Numbered from the stretch's first letter, positions 16,300-28,400 are shown. The stretch: 64,000 bases of DNA from Liolophura sinensis (GCF_032854445.1 NC_088295.1:63657249-63721248); one strand, 5' to 3'. Notes: generated by a model from the letters alone, not told the origin. A program made the numbers and translations.

Positions 16300-16442
16300 T
16301 GACGTCACACCTGAAGATGTCGTAAGCAAGCGTGAACACCCATAGGGCGTGGCTCGCGACGCTGTCAGACATCTGTGGCTTGATGTTTGTCATAAAGAGT
16401 AAACACTTTCGTTACTCGACCTATGCTGCTTATGTATAAATA
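16300..16442 (+). promoter_or_regulatory. BTB gene 1 promoter: CRE and TATA
   Basis: A perfect palindromic CRE TGACGTCA lies at 16300-16307 and TATAAATA at 16435-16442, 87 bp before the ATG. The same layout is found in all seven units. CRE sites are bound by CREB/ATF-family bZIP factors; binding here is inferred. Confidence 0.7.
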
Positions 16443-16528
16443 GGCAAATCAAATCGGGTTGAAGTCAGTCATACCCGTCATTTGCCGATCAGCTAAAAGC
16501 CAAAGTTTCAAGACCTGCGTGCACAAGC

Positions 16529-17803
16529 ATGTTCCACTTTGACTCTTGCGACAGCCTGTTTTCTGGCTCAAGTTCCGCTGGAGACTTGTCTAGTGTGTGT
16601 ATGTCCCAAGATTCCGACAACTCTTCCCTATTTTCTAGTAACTTTGAAGATGACGATTTCGGGTGGCCAAATGAATCTCGTCTCATTCCCCTTGATGGAA
16701 ACAATTTCCTGCCAGGTACTGTCGACAGCATGACGGTAAAAAACGACATAGGCTTGACATCGGATTTGACACTGATTCTCTCCCTCCCCGATATGTGTGA
16801 CGTCAAGTTCTTAGTGGGCGCAGATAAAACGCCTGTGTATGGAATTAAAGCCATTCTGGCGGCTCGAAGCATGGTTTTTGCCCAGATATTTCGATCCCGA
16901 CAAACCTGTGTGGAGCAAGTCACCAAAACCAAATGTAAGACTCTAGCACAAAAACTGAACACCTTCAACAAAAGATGCATCTCGCCTTTCAAGAATCGAC
17001 AAAGTGCAGAGAAGGAGGCAAACAAACAGGACCAAATCGTTATTCCAGTAGAAAATGCTCTTCCCGATATATTTCGACGACTGATACTCTACCTTCACAC
17101 GGGAAGTGTTAAGATTACTCTCCACTCAGTTGTTGGAGTGATGAACGCTGCCCAAACATATGGAGTGACTAGCCTGAGAGATGCCTGCTGGGATTTTGCC
17201 GCCAGTTTTCTCAATGTCAGATCAGTCCTACCCCTTCTTCTCTCAACACGGCCATATTCAGAGCACAAGTTGACCGTGGATTTAGTTGGGTATATAATTG
17301 ACTTTATCAGCCACAAAGCAGATGTTATTTTTCGTCTGCCGGATTTTAAGTATTTGTCACTTGAAACAATTCGCTTGATATACGCCAGGGAAAATCTCCA
17401 TGTATCGGAAGAGACCAAATGCAAAAGCATCTTGCTGTGGTGCAAAGAACACTTCAATTCTCACGACAATCTAAGTATTCGTCGAACCCTGAAAGATGTT
17501 CTACCTACAGCTGACGTCGATGCTTTATGCCCGGTAAAGGTCGGAAAATCATCGAAATCGCCTTCTCAAGAAAAGCTAAAGCACTGTACATCCTTCTCCA
17601 ATATCAGTGAAAAAGAAATAGACACGTCTACTCCCAAAAACAAACAGAAAAAGTTGGCATTAATGACAAAGGCAATTTTCGCAAGTCCATTCGGAAGATT
17701 GATTAGGCGACCATCATCGTCCTTGAGCTCATCTAGCTCGGTGTCTGACATTTGTCAAGACAGCGGTTTTGGAAGCTCGTCGGAAGACTTGTTTACAATT
17801 TGA
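16529..17803 (+). CDS. BTB-BACK domain protein, array copy 1 (424 aa)
   Basis: An intronless gene in the BTB/POZ-BACK superfamily, whose members dimerise through BTB and often act as Cullin-3 substrate adaptors or scaffolds. Order: Ser/acidic N-terminus (about 1-75), BTB (about 78-225, core DVKFLVGADKTPVYGIKAIL), a Lys/Arg-rich insertion within BTB (about 124-168), BACK (about 226-335) and a Ser-rich tail ending SSSEDLFTI. No Kelch repeats follow. It resembles invertebrate BTB proteins named serine-enriched protein (gprs-like); I am unsure of that assignment. The ATG follows a short leader after the TATA box. AATAAA is at 17975-17980. It is one residue shorter than its siblings (a Glu codon is missing in HCT-SFSN) and is the most divergent copy, as expected at the edge of an array. 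Confidence 0.88.
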   Translation: MFHFDSCDSLFSGSSSAGDLSSVCMSQDSDNSSLFSSNFEDDDFGWPNESRLIPLDGNNFLPGTVDSMTVKNDIGLTSDLTLILSLPDMCDVKFLVGADKTPVYGIKAILAARSMVFAQIFRSRQTCVEQVTKTKCKTLAQKLNTFNKRCISPFKNRQSAEKEANKQDQIVIPVENALPDIFRRLILYLHTGSVKITLHSVVGVMNAAQTYGVTSLRDACWDFAASFLNVRSVLPLLLSTRPYSEHKLTVDLVGYIIDFISHKADVIFRLPDFKYLSLETIRLIYARENLHVSEETKCKSILLWCKEHFNSHDNLSIRRTLKDVLPTADVDALCPVKVGKSSKSPSQEKLKHCTSFSNISEKEIDTSTPKNKQKKLALMTKAIFASPFGRLIRRPSSSLSSSSSVSDICQDSGFGSSSEDLFTI

Positions 17804-18510
17804 ATCCGTATCAATGTCAGTTTAATCAGGATTCTTTACGAGTGCTAAATCACTGTAAGCGGCTGAGAAATGCTGCTAAATGTTTTTGTAAATAAGAACC
17901 ACTGCTATGTTGGAATTTATTGACACTAAATGTCATATTGTATCCTTTATACCAAGTGCTAGAATGCAAAGAAAAATAAAATGTCGTTACTGAACGATTG
18001 CACCTTGTTTTTTTTTATCTTTGTGTTCTTCTCTAGGTTTTAATCTCCTCACTCCTTGTAAAAGAACTAACGTCGTCAGCCATACATCCTGATTGGTTGA
18101 ACGGGTTAATAAGTGTATTTCCATACTTGCGGGTGTTGATCACAGTATGATGTAAGATAGAATGTCATTAAAATGATATATGGAAATGTCTTCAAATAAT
18201 GACCCGTCCCAATATCTGAAAAACACCTTCCCCCTCCCAACGCCCTTGACGCCCCTCTGTACTTGAATGTGTCATACCTCCATAACCACCTAAACGAGAA
18301 GTTGATTAGAATAGTTAAACAGTGGTCGGCCAGAGGCTGGATACTCCATCAGACATAAACTTGGAGAAATCTTACTATACATTATCGTCTTCTACAGCTG
18401 CATTCAGTGAGATAGCGTCTTTCTAAAAACATCGAGGCGACGGTCAACTTTAGATATAAGGTCCAACAAAGGACAAATTCTATTAAAAGAACAAAAAACT
18501 TCGTTATTTT

Positions 18511-18583
18511 TGACCTTAATGGAACTCGAACCCACAATTTTCTGCTCGGGAGCCCGACACTATAGCCATAGGGCCACGAGGCT
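18511..18583 (-). pseudogene. tRNA-Arg-like relic, module A, unit 1
   Basis: Homologous to the intact tRNA at 11501, but the anticodon stem is mismatched (TCGGG against GCAGA) and so is the acceptor stem. The B-box region GGGTTCGAGTT is retained. Confidence 0.7.
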
Positions 18584-19497
18584 GGTGGTAAGCAATCTTA
18601 GCTACTACCACAAGGCGGTACATTACAATAATTGTAACAGTATTACCACAAACCATTTCGGTTGACATAACGCATATTTGATAGGTATTTAACGCTGCAC
18701 TGGAGAATGGGCAGTTATATGACGGCCGTCAGGCTTATTAGTGGGGAAAGCGAAAGTAAAATATCAATCTTCGCCAGGTAAACCTGCAAATATCTTGCCT
18801 TTGATAGAGCCGCTGTCGACACAGCAACAGCTAGACAATAACACGCGACGTCGTTTATCAAAGGCATTATACCAAGTTTTCCGAGACTGCAACTAAATGA
18901 CTGAAATCCAATCCCTGACTACCATTTAAGTTGATTCTTACGTCCTTGTTGTGTATCTAACTATGCTGTACGCGCCGTCGGATAAGTGAACAATACTAGA
19001 GTATATAATAAAACACTAACAAATAAATCAATAAATACAAAAATAAACAAATAAATATAACTATGCTGTACGTGTAAACCACGTGCCAGACACCTGTGTT
19101 TTGATGTTTATCCTAAAGAGTAAAGACTTTCGCCACTAGACCCCTGTTGCTTATGCATGTCATTAAAGTGATTTATGGAAATGCCTTCAAATAATGACCC
19201 GTCCCTTTGTCTGAAAAACACCTTCCCTCTCCCAACGCGCCTGATGCCCCTTTGTACTTGGATATGTCATACATGCATAACTACCAAAAGGAGAAATGGG
19301 TTAGGGCAACTAAACAGTGGTCGGCCAGAGGCTGGATACTTTTTCAGGCATATAATACTATACAAAATCGTCTTATACAGCTGCATTCGGTGAAATTAGG
19401 TCTTCCTAAAAGGATCACGGCGACGGTCAACTTCAGATCTAAGGTCCGAACAACAAAGGACAAATTCTATTTAAAAAGCGCACAAAGCATGTACTTT

Positions 19498-19570
19498 CGA
19501 CCAAGATATGACTCGAACACACACTCTTTGGCTCCGGAAGCCGACGCCTAATACATTAGACCACAAGGCC
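19498..19570 (-). pseudogene. tRNA-Arg-like relic, module B, unit 1
   Basis: The anticodon loop TTCCGGA (CCG) and the acceptor 5' strand survive, but the T stem (GTGTG/CATAT) and D arm (TAATGTATTAGG) have lost pairing. Confidence 0.7.
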
Positions 19571-20288
19571 GGTGGTGATTAATTTTAGCTACTTGCACAA
19601 GGCGGTACATTACAATAATTGTAACAGTATTACCACAATCCCTGTCGGTTTGACATAGCGTATATTTGATAGGTGTTTAACGCTGCTGAGAACGGGTGAG
19701 ATTAGGTCGTCAGGCTTATGGGCAGAGGAAACGAGAGTAAACGATCAATCCTCGCCAGGTAAACCTGCAAATATCTTGACTTTGATAGAGCCCCTGTCGA
19801 CACAGCAACAGGTAGACAAAGACACGCGACCTCATTTCTCAAAGGCGTTATACCAAGTTTACCGATAGGACTATTACAAAAAACGACTGAAATCCAATCA
19901 ATGACTGCCATTTATGTAGTTGATTTTCTTCGAGTTTCTTCAAGCTTTTTCTCAATTTAATCCTCACCTGTCTATTCTTATGTCTTAATGCCACAGTTAT
20001 TGATACACTTAATAGAAAACGATCACATCGTAAATCTCCATAAACTTCAGATATGACAATGGATTTGCTTTACCTACGGGTATTTTATATTTGACATTAC
20101 CTACAAGTTAATCAGATCGGATGGCAGGTGCTTTGTGTCCTTATCAAAAGCTTCATCCATACTTAGACTGCCCCAAAGCATTGACGTAATTAATATTAAA
20201 AGCTACATTGTTGATGCAACGCTGTGACATTTTTTTAGTATGGCAGGACTTATTGTTTGTGGTTGATCTTACAACCTCGGTGTCCCCA

Positions 20289-20431
20289 TGACGTCACACC
20301 TGAAGATGTCGTAAGCAAGTGTGAACACCCATAGGGCGTGGCTCGCGTCGCTGTCAGACACCTGTGGCTTGATGTTTGTCATAAAGAGTAAACACTTTCG
20401 TTACTCGACCTCTGCTGCTTATGTATAAATA
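20289..20431 (+). promoter_or_regulatory. BTB gene 2 promoter: CRE and TATA
   Basis: CRE TGACGTCA is at 20289-20296 and TATAAATA at 20424-20431, in the same spacing as unit 1. Confidence 0.7.
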
Positions 20432-20519
20432 GGCAAATCAAATCGGGTTGAAGTTAGTCATACCCGCTACTTGTCTATGAGCTGAAAGCCAAAAAGTTTC
20501 AAGACCTGCGTGCACAATC

Positions 20520-21797
20520 ATGTTCCACTGTGACTCTTTCGACAGCCTGTTTTCTGGCTCAAGTTCCACTGGAGACTTGTCTAGTGTGTGTATGCTCCAA
20601 GATTCCGACAACTCTTCCCTATTTTCTAGTAGCTTTGAAGATGACGATTTCGGGTGGCCAAATGAATCTCGTCTCATTCCACTTGGTGGAAACAATTTCC
20701 TGCCAGGTACTGTCGACAGCATGACGGTAAAAAACGACATAGGCTTGACATCGGATTTGACACTGATTCTCTCCCTCCCCGATATGTGTGACGACAAGTT
20801 CTTAGTGGGCGCAGATAAAACGCCTGTGTATGGAATTAAAGCCATTCTGGCGGCTCGAAGCATGGTTTTTGCCCAGATATTTCGATCCCGACAAACCTGT
20901 GTGGAGCAAGCCACCAAAACCAAATGGAAGACTCTAGCACAAAAACTGAAAACCTTCAACAAAAGATGTCTCTCGCCTTTCAAGAATCGACAAAGTGCAG
21001 AGAAGGAGGCAAACAAACAGGAACAAATTGTTATTCCAGTAGAAAATGTTCTTCCCGATATATTTCGACGACTGATACTCTACCTTCACACGGGAAGTGT
21101 TAAGATTACTCTCCACTCAGTTGTTGGAGTGATGAACGCTGCCCAAACATATGGAGTGACTAGTTTGAGAGATGCCTGCTGGGATTTTGCCGCCAGTTTT
21201 CTCAATGTCAGATCAGTCCTACCCCTTCTTCTCTCAACACGGCCATATTCAGAGCACAAGTTGACCGTGGATTTAGTTGGGTATATAATTGACTTTATCA
21301 GCCACAAAGCAGATGTTATTTTTCGTCTGCCGGATTTTAAGTATTTGTCACTTGAAACAATTCGCTTGATATACGCCAGGGAAAATCTCCATGTATCGGA
21401 AGAGACCAAATGCGAAAGCATCTTGCTGTGGTGCAAAGAACACTTCAATTCTCACGACAATCTAAGCATTCGTCGAACCCTGAAAGATGTTCTACCTACA
21501 GCTGACGTCGATGCTTTATGCCCGGTGGAGGTCGGAAAATCATCGAAATCGCCTTCTCAAGAAAAGCTAAAGCACTGTACAGAGTCCTTCTCCAATATCA
21601 GTGAAAAAGAAATAGACACGTCTACTCCCCAAAACAAACAGAAAAAGTCGGCATTAATGGCAAAGGCAATTTTCGCAAGTCCATTCGGAAGATTGATTAG
21701 GCGACCATCATCGCCCTTAAGCTCATCTAGCTCGGTGTCTGACATTTGTCAAGACAGCGGTTTTGGAAGCTCGTCGGAAGACTTGTTTACAATTTGA
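20520..21797 (+). CDS. BTB-BACK domain protein, array copy 2 (425 aa)
   Basis: Full-length reference-type member: BTB about 78-225 with a basic insertion, BACK about 226-335, Ser-rich tail 386-425. It carries Asp at position 92 (CDDKFLVG), where the other copies have Val in the first BTB strand, a hydrophobic-core position that could weaken folding. It has Gln instead of Lys in TPQNKQ. AATAAA is at 21969-21974. The leader belongs to the TACTTGTCTATGAGCTG type, shared with copies 3, 5 and 7. Confidence 0.88.
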   Translation: MFHCDSFDSLFSGSSSTGDLSSVCMLQDSDNSSLFSSSFEDDDFGWPNESRLIPLGGNNFLPGTVDSMTVKNDIGLTSDLTLILSLPDMCDDKFLVGADKTPVYGIKAILAARSMVFAQIFRSRQTCVEQATKTKWKTLAQKLKTFNKRCLSPFKNRQSAEKEANKQEQIVIPVENVLPDIFRRLILYLHTGSVKITLHSVVGVMNAAQTYGVTSLRDACWDFAASFLNVRSVLPLLLSTRPYSEHKLTVDLVGYIIDFISHKADVIFRLPDFKYLSLETIRLIYARENLHVSEETKCESILLWCKEHFNSHDNLSIRRTLKDVLPTADVDALCPVEVGKSSKSPSQEKLKHCTESFSNISEKEIDTSTPQNKQKKSALMAKAIFASPFGRLIRRPSSPLSSSSSVSDICQDSGFGSSSEDLFTI

Positions 21798-22496
21798 ATC
21801 CGTATCAATGTCAGTTTAAACCGGATTCTTTACGAGTGCTAAATCACTGTAAGCGGCTGAGAAAAGCTGCTAAATGTTTTTGTAAATAAGAACCACTGCT
21901 ATGTTGGAATTTATTGACACTAAATGTCATATTGTATCCTTTATACCAAGTGCTAGAATGAAAAGATGAATAAATTGTCGTTACTGAACGATTGCACCTT
22001 GTTTTTTTGTGTGTGTGTTCTTCTCTAGGTTTAATCCCCTCACTCCTTGTGAAGGAACTAACGTCGTCAGCCATACATCCTGATTGGTTGAACGGGTTAA
22101 TAAGTGTATTTCCATACTTGCTGGTGTTGATCACAGTATGATGTAAGATAGAATGTCATTAAAATGATACATGGAAATGTCTTCAAATAATGTCCCTATT
22201 TCTGAAAAACACCTTCCCCCTCCCAACGCCCTTGACGCCCCTCTGTACTTGAATATGTCATACCTCCATAACCACCTAAACGAGAAGTTGATTAGAATAG
22301 TTAAACAGTGGTCGGCCAGAGGCTGGATACTCCATCAGACATAAACTTGGAGAAATCTTACTATACATTATCGTCTTCTACAGCTGCATTCAGTGAGATA
22401 GCGTCTTTCTAAAAACATCGAGGCGACGGTCAGCTTTAGATATAAGGTCCAACAAAGGACAAATTCTATTAAAAGAACAAAAAACTTCGTTATTTT

Positions 22497-22569
22497 CGAC
22501 CTTAATGGGACTCGAACCCACAATCTTCTGCTCGGGAGCCCGACGATATAGCCATAAGGCCACGAGGCC
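22497..22569 (-). pseudogene. tRNA-Arg-like relic, module A, unit 2
   Basis: Same decayed form as at 18511, with TCGGGCTCCCGAGCAGA in the anticodon arm. The T arm GTGGG-TTCGAGT-CCCAT is intact. Confidence 0.7.
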
Positions 22570-23476
22570 GGTGGTAAGCAACCTTAGCTACTACCACAAG
22601 GCGGTACATTACAATAATTGTAACAGTATTACCACAAACCATGTCGGTTTGACATAACGTATATTTGATAGGTGTTTAACGCTGCACTGGAGAACGGGCA
22701 GTTATATGACGGCCGTCAGGCTTATTAGTGGAGGAAGCGAAAGTAAAATATCAATCTTCGCCAGGTAAACCTGCAAATATCTTGCCTTTGATAGAGCCGC
22801 TGTCGACACAGCAACAGCTAGACAATAACACGCGACCTTTTTTGTCAAAGTCATTATACCAAGTTTTCCGAGACTGCATCTAAATGACTAAAATCCAATA
22901 CCTGACTACCATTTAAGTTGATTCTTACGTCCTTGTTGTGTATCTAACTATGCTGTACGCGCCATCGGATAAGTGAACAATACTTGAGTACATAGTAAAA
23001 CACCAATAAATAAATAAATAAATAAACAAATAAATATAACTATGCTGTGCGTGTAAGCCACGTGCCAGACACCTGTGTTTTGATGTTTATCCTAAAGAGT
23101 AAAGACTTTCGCCGCTAGACCCCTGTTGCTTATGCATGTCATTAAAGTGATTTATGGAAATGCCTTCAAATAATGACCCGTCCCTTTCTCTGAAAAACAC
23201 CTTCCCTCTCCCAACGCGCCTGATGCTCCTTTGTACTTGGATATGTCATACATGCATAACTACCAAAAGGAGAAATGGGTTAGGGCAACTAAACAGTGGT
23301 CGGCCAGAGGCTGGATACTTTTTCAGGCATATACTGCTATACAAAATCGTCTTATACAGCTGCATTCGGTGAGATTATGTCTTCTTAAAAAGATCACGGC
23401 GACGGTCAACTTCAGATCTAAGGTCCGAACAACAAAGGACAAATTCGATTTAAAAAGCGCACAAAGCATGTACTTT

Positions 23477-23549
23477 CGACCAAGATATGACTCGAACACA
23501 CACTCTTTGGCTCCGGAAGCCGACGCCTAATACATTAGACCACAAGGCC
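23477..23549 (-). pseudogene. tRNA-Arg-like relic, module B, unit 2
   Basis: Essentially the same sequence as 19498-19570, with the same broken T stem. Confidence 0.7.
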
Positions 23550-24267
23550 GGTGGTGATGAATTTTAGCTACTTGCACAAGGCGGTACATTACAATAATTG
23601 TAACAGTATTACCACAATCCCTGTCGGTTTGACATAGCGTATATTTAATAGGTGTTTAACGCTGCTGAGAACGAGTGAGATAGGTCGTCAGGCTTATGGG
23701 CAGGGGGAAACGAGAGTAAACGATCAATCCTCGCCAGGTAAACCTGCGAATGTCTTGACTTTGATTGAGCCGCTGTCGACACAGCAACAGGTAGACAAAG
23801 ACACGCGACCTCATTTGTCAAAGGCATTATACCAAGTTTACCGATAGGACTATTACCAAAAACGACTGAAATCCAATCAATGACTGCCATTTATGTAGCT
23901 GATTTTCTTCAAGTTTCTTTAAGCTTTTTCTCACGTTAATCCTTACCTGTCTATTCTTATGTCTTAATGCCACAGTTATTGGTACACTTGATAGAAAACG
24001 ATCACATCGTAAATCTCCATAAACTTCAGATATGACAATGGATGTGCTTTACCTACGGGTATTTTATATTTGACATTTCCCACAAGTTAATCAGATCGGA
24101 TGGCAGGTGCTTTGTGTCGTAATCAAAAGCTTTATCCATACTTAGGCTGGCCCAAAGCATTGACGTAATTAATATTAAAAGCTACTTTGTTGACACAACG
24201 CTGTTACATTTGTTTAATATGGGAGGATTCATTGTGTGTGGTTGATCTTACAATCTCGGTGTCCCCA

Positions 24268-24410
24268 TGACGTCACACCTGAAGATGTCGTTTTTCAATG
24301 TTAACACCAATAGGGCGTGGCTCGCGTCGCTGTCAGACACCTGTGGCTTGATGTTTGTCATAAAGAGTAAACACTTTCGTTACTCGACCTCTGCTGCTTA
24401 TGTATAAATA
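24268..24410 (+). promoter_or_regulatory. BTB gene 3 promoter: CRE and TATA
   Basis: CRE is at 24268-24275 and TATAAATA at 24403-24410. Between them this unit has TCGTTTTTCAATGTTAACACC, in place of the TCGTAAGCAAGTGTGAACACC form of units 1, 2 and 7. Confidence 0.7.
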
Positions 24411-24498
24411 GGCAAATCAAATCGGGTTGAAGTCAGTCATACCCGTTACTTGTCTATGAGCTGAAAGCCAAAAAGTTTCAAGACCTGCGTGCACAATC

Positions 24499-25776
24499 AT
24501 GTTCCACTGTGACTCTTGCGACAGCCTGTTTTCTGGCTCAGGTTCCACTGGAGACTTGTCTAGTGTGTGTATGCTCCAAGATTCCGACAACTCTTCCCTA
24601 TTTTCTAGTAGCTTTGAAGATGACGATTTCGGGTGGCCAAATGAATCTCGTCTCATTCCACTTGGTGGAAACAATTTCCTGCCAGGTACTGTCGACAGCA
24701 TGACGGTAAAAAACGACAAAGGCTTGACATCGGATTTGACACTGATTCTCTCCCTCCCCGACATGTGTGACGTCAAGTTCTTAGTGGGCGCAGATAAAAC
24801 GCCTGTGTATGGAATTAAAGCCATTCTGGCGGCTCGAAGCATGGTTTTTGCCCAGATATTTCGATCCCGACAAACCTGTGTGGAGCAAGCCACCAAAACC
24901 AAATGGAAGACTCTAGCACAAAAACTGAAAACCTTCAACAAAAGATGTCTCTCGCCTTTCAAGAATCGACAAAGTGCAGAGAAGGAGGCAAACAAACAGG
25001 ACCAAATCGTTATTCCAGCAGAAAATGTTCTTCCCGATGTATTTCGACGACTGATGCTCTACCTTCACACGGGAAGTGTTAAGATTACTCTCCACTCAGT
25101 TGTTGGAGTGATGAACGCTGCCCAAACATATGGAGTGACTAGCCTGAGAGATGCCTGCTGGGATTTTGCCGCCAGTTTTCTCAATGTCAGATCAGTCCTA
25201 CCCCTTCTTCTCTCAACACGGCCATATTCAGAGCACAAGTTGACCGTGGATTTAGTTGGGTATATCCTTGACTTTATCAGCCACAAAGCAGATGTTATTT
25301 TTCGTCTGCCGGATTTTAAGTATTTGTCACTTGAAACAATTCGCTTGATATACGCCAGGGAAAATCTCCATGTATCGGAAGAGACCAAATGCGAAAGCAT
25401 CTTGCTGTGGTGCAAAGAACACTTCAATTCTCAAGACAATCTAAGCATTCGTCGAACCCTGAAAGATGTTCTACCTACAGCTGACGTCGATGCTTTATGC
25501 CCGGCAAAGGTCGGAAAATCATCGAAATCGCCTTCTCAAGAAAAGCTAAAGCACTGTACAGAGTCCTTCTCCAATATCAGTGAAAAAGAAATAGACACGT
25601 CTACTCCCAAAAGCAAACAGAAAAAGTCGGCATTAATGGCAAAGGCAATTTTCGCAAGTCCATTCGGAAGATTGATTAGGCGACCATCATCGTCCTTAAG
25701 CTCATCTAGCTCGGTGTCTGACATTTGTCAAGACAGCGGTTTTGGAAGCTCGTCGGAAGACTTGTTTACAATTTGA
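24499..25776 (+). CDS. BTB-BACK domain protein, array copy 3 (425 aa)
   Basis: Full-length copy with intact BTB and BACK. Copy-specific residues include Gly in SGSGSTGD, Lys in KNDKGL, Ala and Val in PAENVLPDVF, Met in RRLML, Ala in CPAKVG and Ser in KSKQKK. AATAAA is at 25948-25953. The step to the next gene is about 3.99 kb. Confidence 0.88.
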   Translation: MFHCDSCDSLFSGSGSTGDLSSVCMLQDSDNSSLFSSSFEDDDFGWPNESRLIPLGGNNFLPGTVDSMTVKNDKGLTSDLTLILSLPDMCDVKFLVGADKTPVYGIKAILAARSMVFAQIFRSRQTCVEQATKTKWKTLAQKLKTFNKRCLSPFKNRQSAEKEANKQDQIVIPAENVLPDVFRRLMLYLHTGSVKITLHSVVGVMNAAQTYGVTSLRDACWDFAASFLNVRSVLPLLLSTRPYSEHKLTVDLVGYILDFISHKADVIFRLPDFKYLSLETIRLIYARENLHVSEETKCESILLWCKEHFNSQDNLSIRRTLKDVLPTADVDALCPAKVGKSSKSPSQEKLKHCTESFSNISEKEIDTSTPKSKQKKSALMAKAIFASPFGRLIRRPSSSLSSSSSVSDICQDSGFGSSSEDLFTI

Positions 25777-26483
25777 ATCCGTATCAATGTCAGTTTAATC
25801 AGGATTCTTTACGAGTGCTAAATCACTGTAAGCGGCTGAGAAATGCTGCTAAATGTTTTTGTAAATAAGAACCACTGCTATGTTGGAATTTATTGACACT
25901 AAATGTCATATTGTATCCTTTATACCAAGTGCTAAAATGAAAAGAAAAATAAAATGTCGTTACTGAACGATTGCACCTTGTTTTTTTTTATTTTTGTGTT
26001 CTTCTCTAGGTTTTAATCTCCTCACTCCTTGTAAAAGAACTAACGTCGTCAGCCATACATCCTGATTGGTTGAACGGGTTAATAAGTGTATTTCCATACT
26101 TGCGGGTGTTGATCACAGTATGATGTAAGATAGAATGTCATTAAAATGATATATGGAAATGTCTTCAAATAATGACCCGTCCCAGTATCTGAAAAACACC
26201 TTCCCCCTCCCAACGCCCTTGACGCCCCTCTGTACTTAAATGTGTCATACCTCCATAACCACCTAAACGAGAAGTTGATTAGAATAGTTAAACAGTGGTT
26301 GGCCAGAGGCTGGATACTCCATCAGACATAAACTTGGAGAAATCTTACTATACAATATCGTATTCTACAGCTGCATTCAGTGAGATAGCGTCTTTCTAAA
26401 AACATCGAGGCGACGGTCAACTTTAGATATAAGGTCCAACAAAGGACAAATTCTATTAAAAGAACAAAAAACTTCGTTATTTT

Positions 26484-26556
26484 CGACCTTAATGGAACTC
26501 GAACCCACAATCTTCTGCTCGGGAGCCCGACGATATAGCCATAGGGCCACGAGGCT
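26484..26556 (-). pseudogene. tRNA-Arg-like relic, module A, unit 3
   Basis: Same decayed anticodon arm as the other module A copies. Confidence 0.7.
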
Positions 26557-27466
26557 GGTGGTAAGCAATCTTAGCTACTACCACAAGACGGTACATTACA
26601 ATAATTGTAACAGTGTTACCACAAACCATTTCGGTTGCCATAACGTATATTTGATAGGTGTTTAACGCTGCACTGGAGAACGGGCAGTTATATGACGGCC
26701 GTCAGGCTTATTAGTGGGGGAAGCGAAAGTAAAATATCAATCTTCGCCAGGTAAACCTGCAAATATCTTGCCTTTGATAGAGCCGCTGTCGACACAGCAA
26801 CAGCTAGACAATAACACGCGACGTCGTTTATCAAAGGCATTATACCAAGTTTTCCGAGACTGCAACTAAATGACTGAAATCCAATCCCTGACTACCATTT
26901 ACGTTGATTCTTACGTCCTTGTTGTGTATCTAACTATGCTGTACGCGCCGTCGGATATGTGAACAATACTTGAGTACATAGTAAAACACTAACAAATAAA
27001 TAAATAAATAAATAAACAAATAAATATAACTATGCTGTACGTGTAAACCACGTGCCAGACACCTGTGTTTTGATGTTTATCCTAAAGAGTAAAGACTTTC
27101 GCCACTAGACCCCTGTTGCTTATGCATGTCATTAAAGTGATTTATGGAAATGCCTTCAAATAATGACCCGTCCCTTTGTCTGAAAAACACCTTCCCTCTC
27201 CCAATGCGCCTGATGCCCCTTTGTACTTGGATATGTCATACATGCATAACTACCAAAAGGAGAAATGGATTAGGGCAACTAAACAGTGGTCGGCCAGAGG
27301 CTGGATACATTTTCAGGCATATACTACTACACAAAATCGTCTTATACAGCTGCATTCGGTGAGATTATGTCTTCGTAAAAAGATTACGGGAACGGTCAAC
27401 TTCAGATCTAAGGTCCGAACAACAAAGGACAAATTCGATTTAAAAAGCGCACAAAGCATGTACTTT

Positions 27467-27539
27467 CGACCAAGATATGACTCGAACACACACTCTTTGG
27501 CTCCGGAAGCCGACGCCTAATACATTAGACCACAAGGCC
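27467..27539 (-). pseudogene. tRNA-Arg-like relic, module B, unit 3
   Basis: Same decayed T and D arms as the other module B copies. Confidence 0.7.
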
Positions 27540-28257
27540 GGTGGTGATGAATTTTAGCTACTTGCACAAGGCGGTACATTACAATAATTGTAACAGTATT
27601 ACCACAATCCTTGTCGGTTTGACATAGTGTATATTTGATAGGTGTTTAACGATGCTGAGAACGAGTGAGATTAGGTAGTCAGGCTTATGGGCAGGGGAAA
27701 CGAGAGTAAACGATCAATCCTCGCCAGGTAAACCTGCAAATATCTTGACTTTGATAGAGCCGCTGTCGACACAGCAACAGGTAGACAAAGACACGCGACC
27801 TCATTTGTCAAAGGCATTATACCAAGTTTACCGATAGGACTATTACAAAAAACGACTGAAATCCAATCAATGACTGCCATTTATATAGCTGATTTTCTTC
27901 AAGTATCTTCAACCTTTTTCTCAATTTAATCGTCACCTGTCTATTCTTATGTCTTAATGCCACAGTTATTGGTACACTTGATAGAAAACGATCACATCGC
28001 AAATCTCCATAAACTTCAGATATGACAATGGATGTGCTTTACGTACAGGTATTTTATATTTGACATTTCCCACAAGTTAATCAGATCGGATGGCAGGTGC
28101 TTTGTGTCGTAATCAAAAGCTTTATCCATACTTAGGCTGGCCCAAAGGATTGACGTAATTAATATTAAAAGCTACTTTGTTGACACAACGCTGTTACATT
28201 TGTTTAATATGGAAGGATTCATTGTGTGTGGTTGATCTGACAATCTCGGTGTCCCCA

Positions 28258-28400
28258 TGACGTCACACCTGAAGATGTCGTTTTTCAATGTTAACACCCA
28301 TAGGGCGTGGCTCGCGTCGCTGTCAGACACCTGTGGCTTGATGTTTGTCATAAAGAGTAAACACTTTCGTTACTCGACCTATGCTGCTTATGTATAAATA
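28258..28400 (+). promoter_or_regulatory. BTB gene 4 promoter: CRE and TATA
   Basis: CRE is at 28258-28265 and TATAAATA at 28393-28400. Confidence 0.7.

Noticed and set aside
20438-21016. A 192-codon antisense frame over the BTB genes, conserved in most copies
   Set aside because: It is the mirror of the conserved sense gene and appears in every copy only because the DNA is nearly identical; it shows no independent homology.
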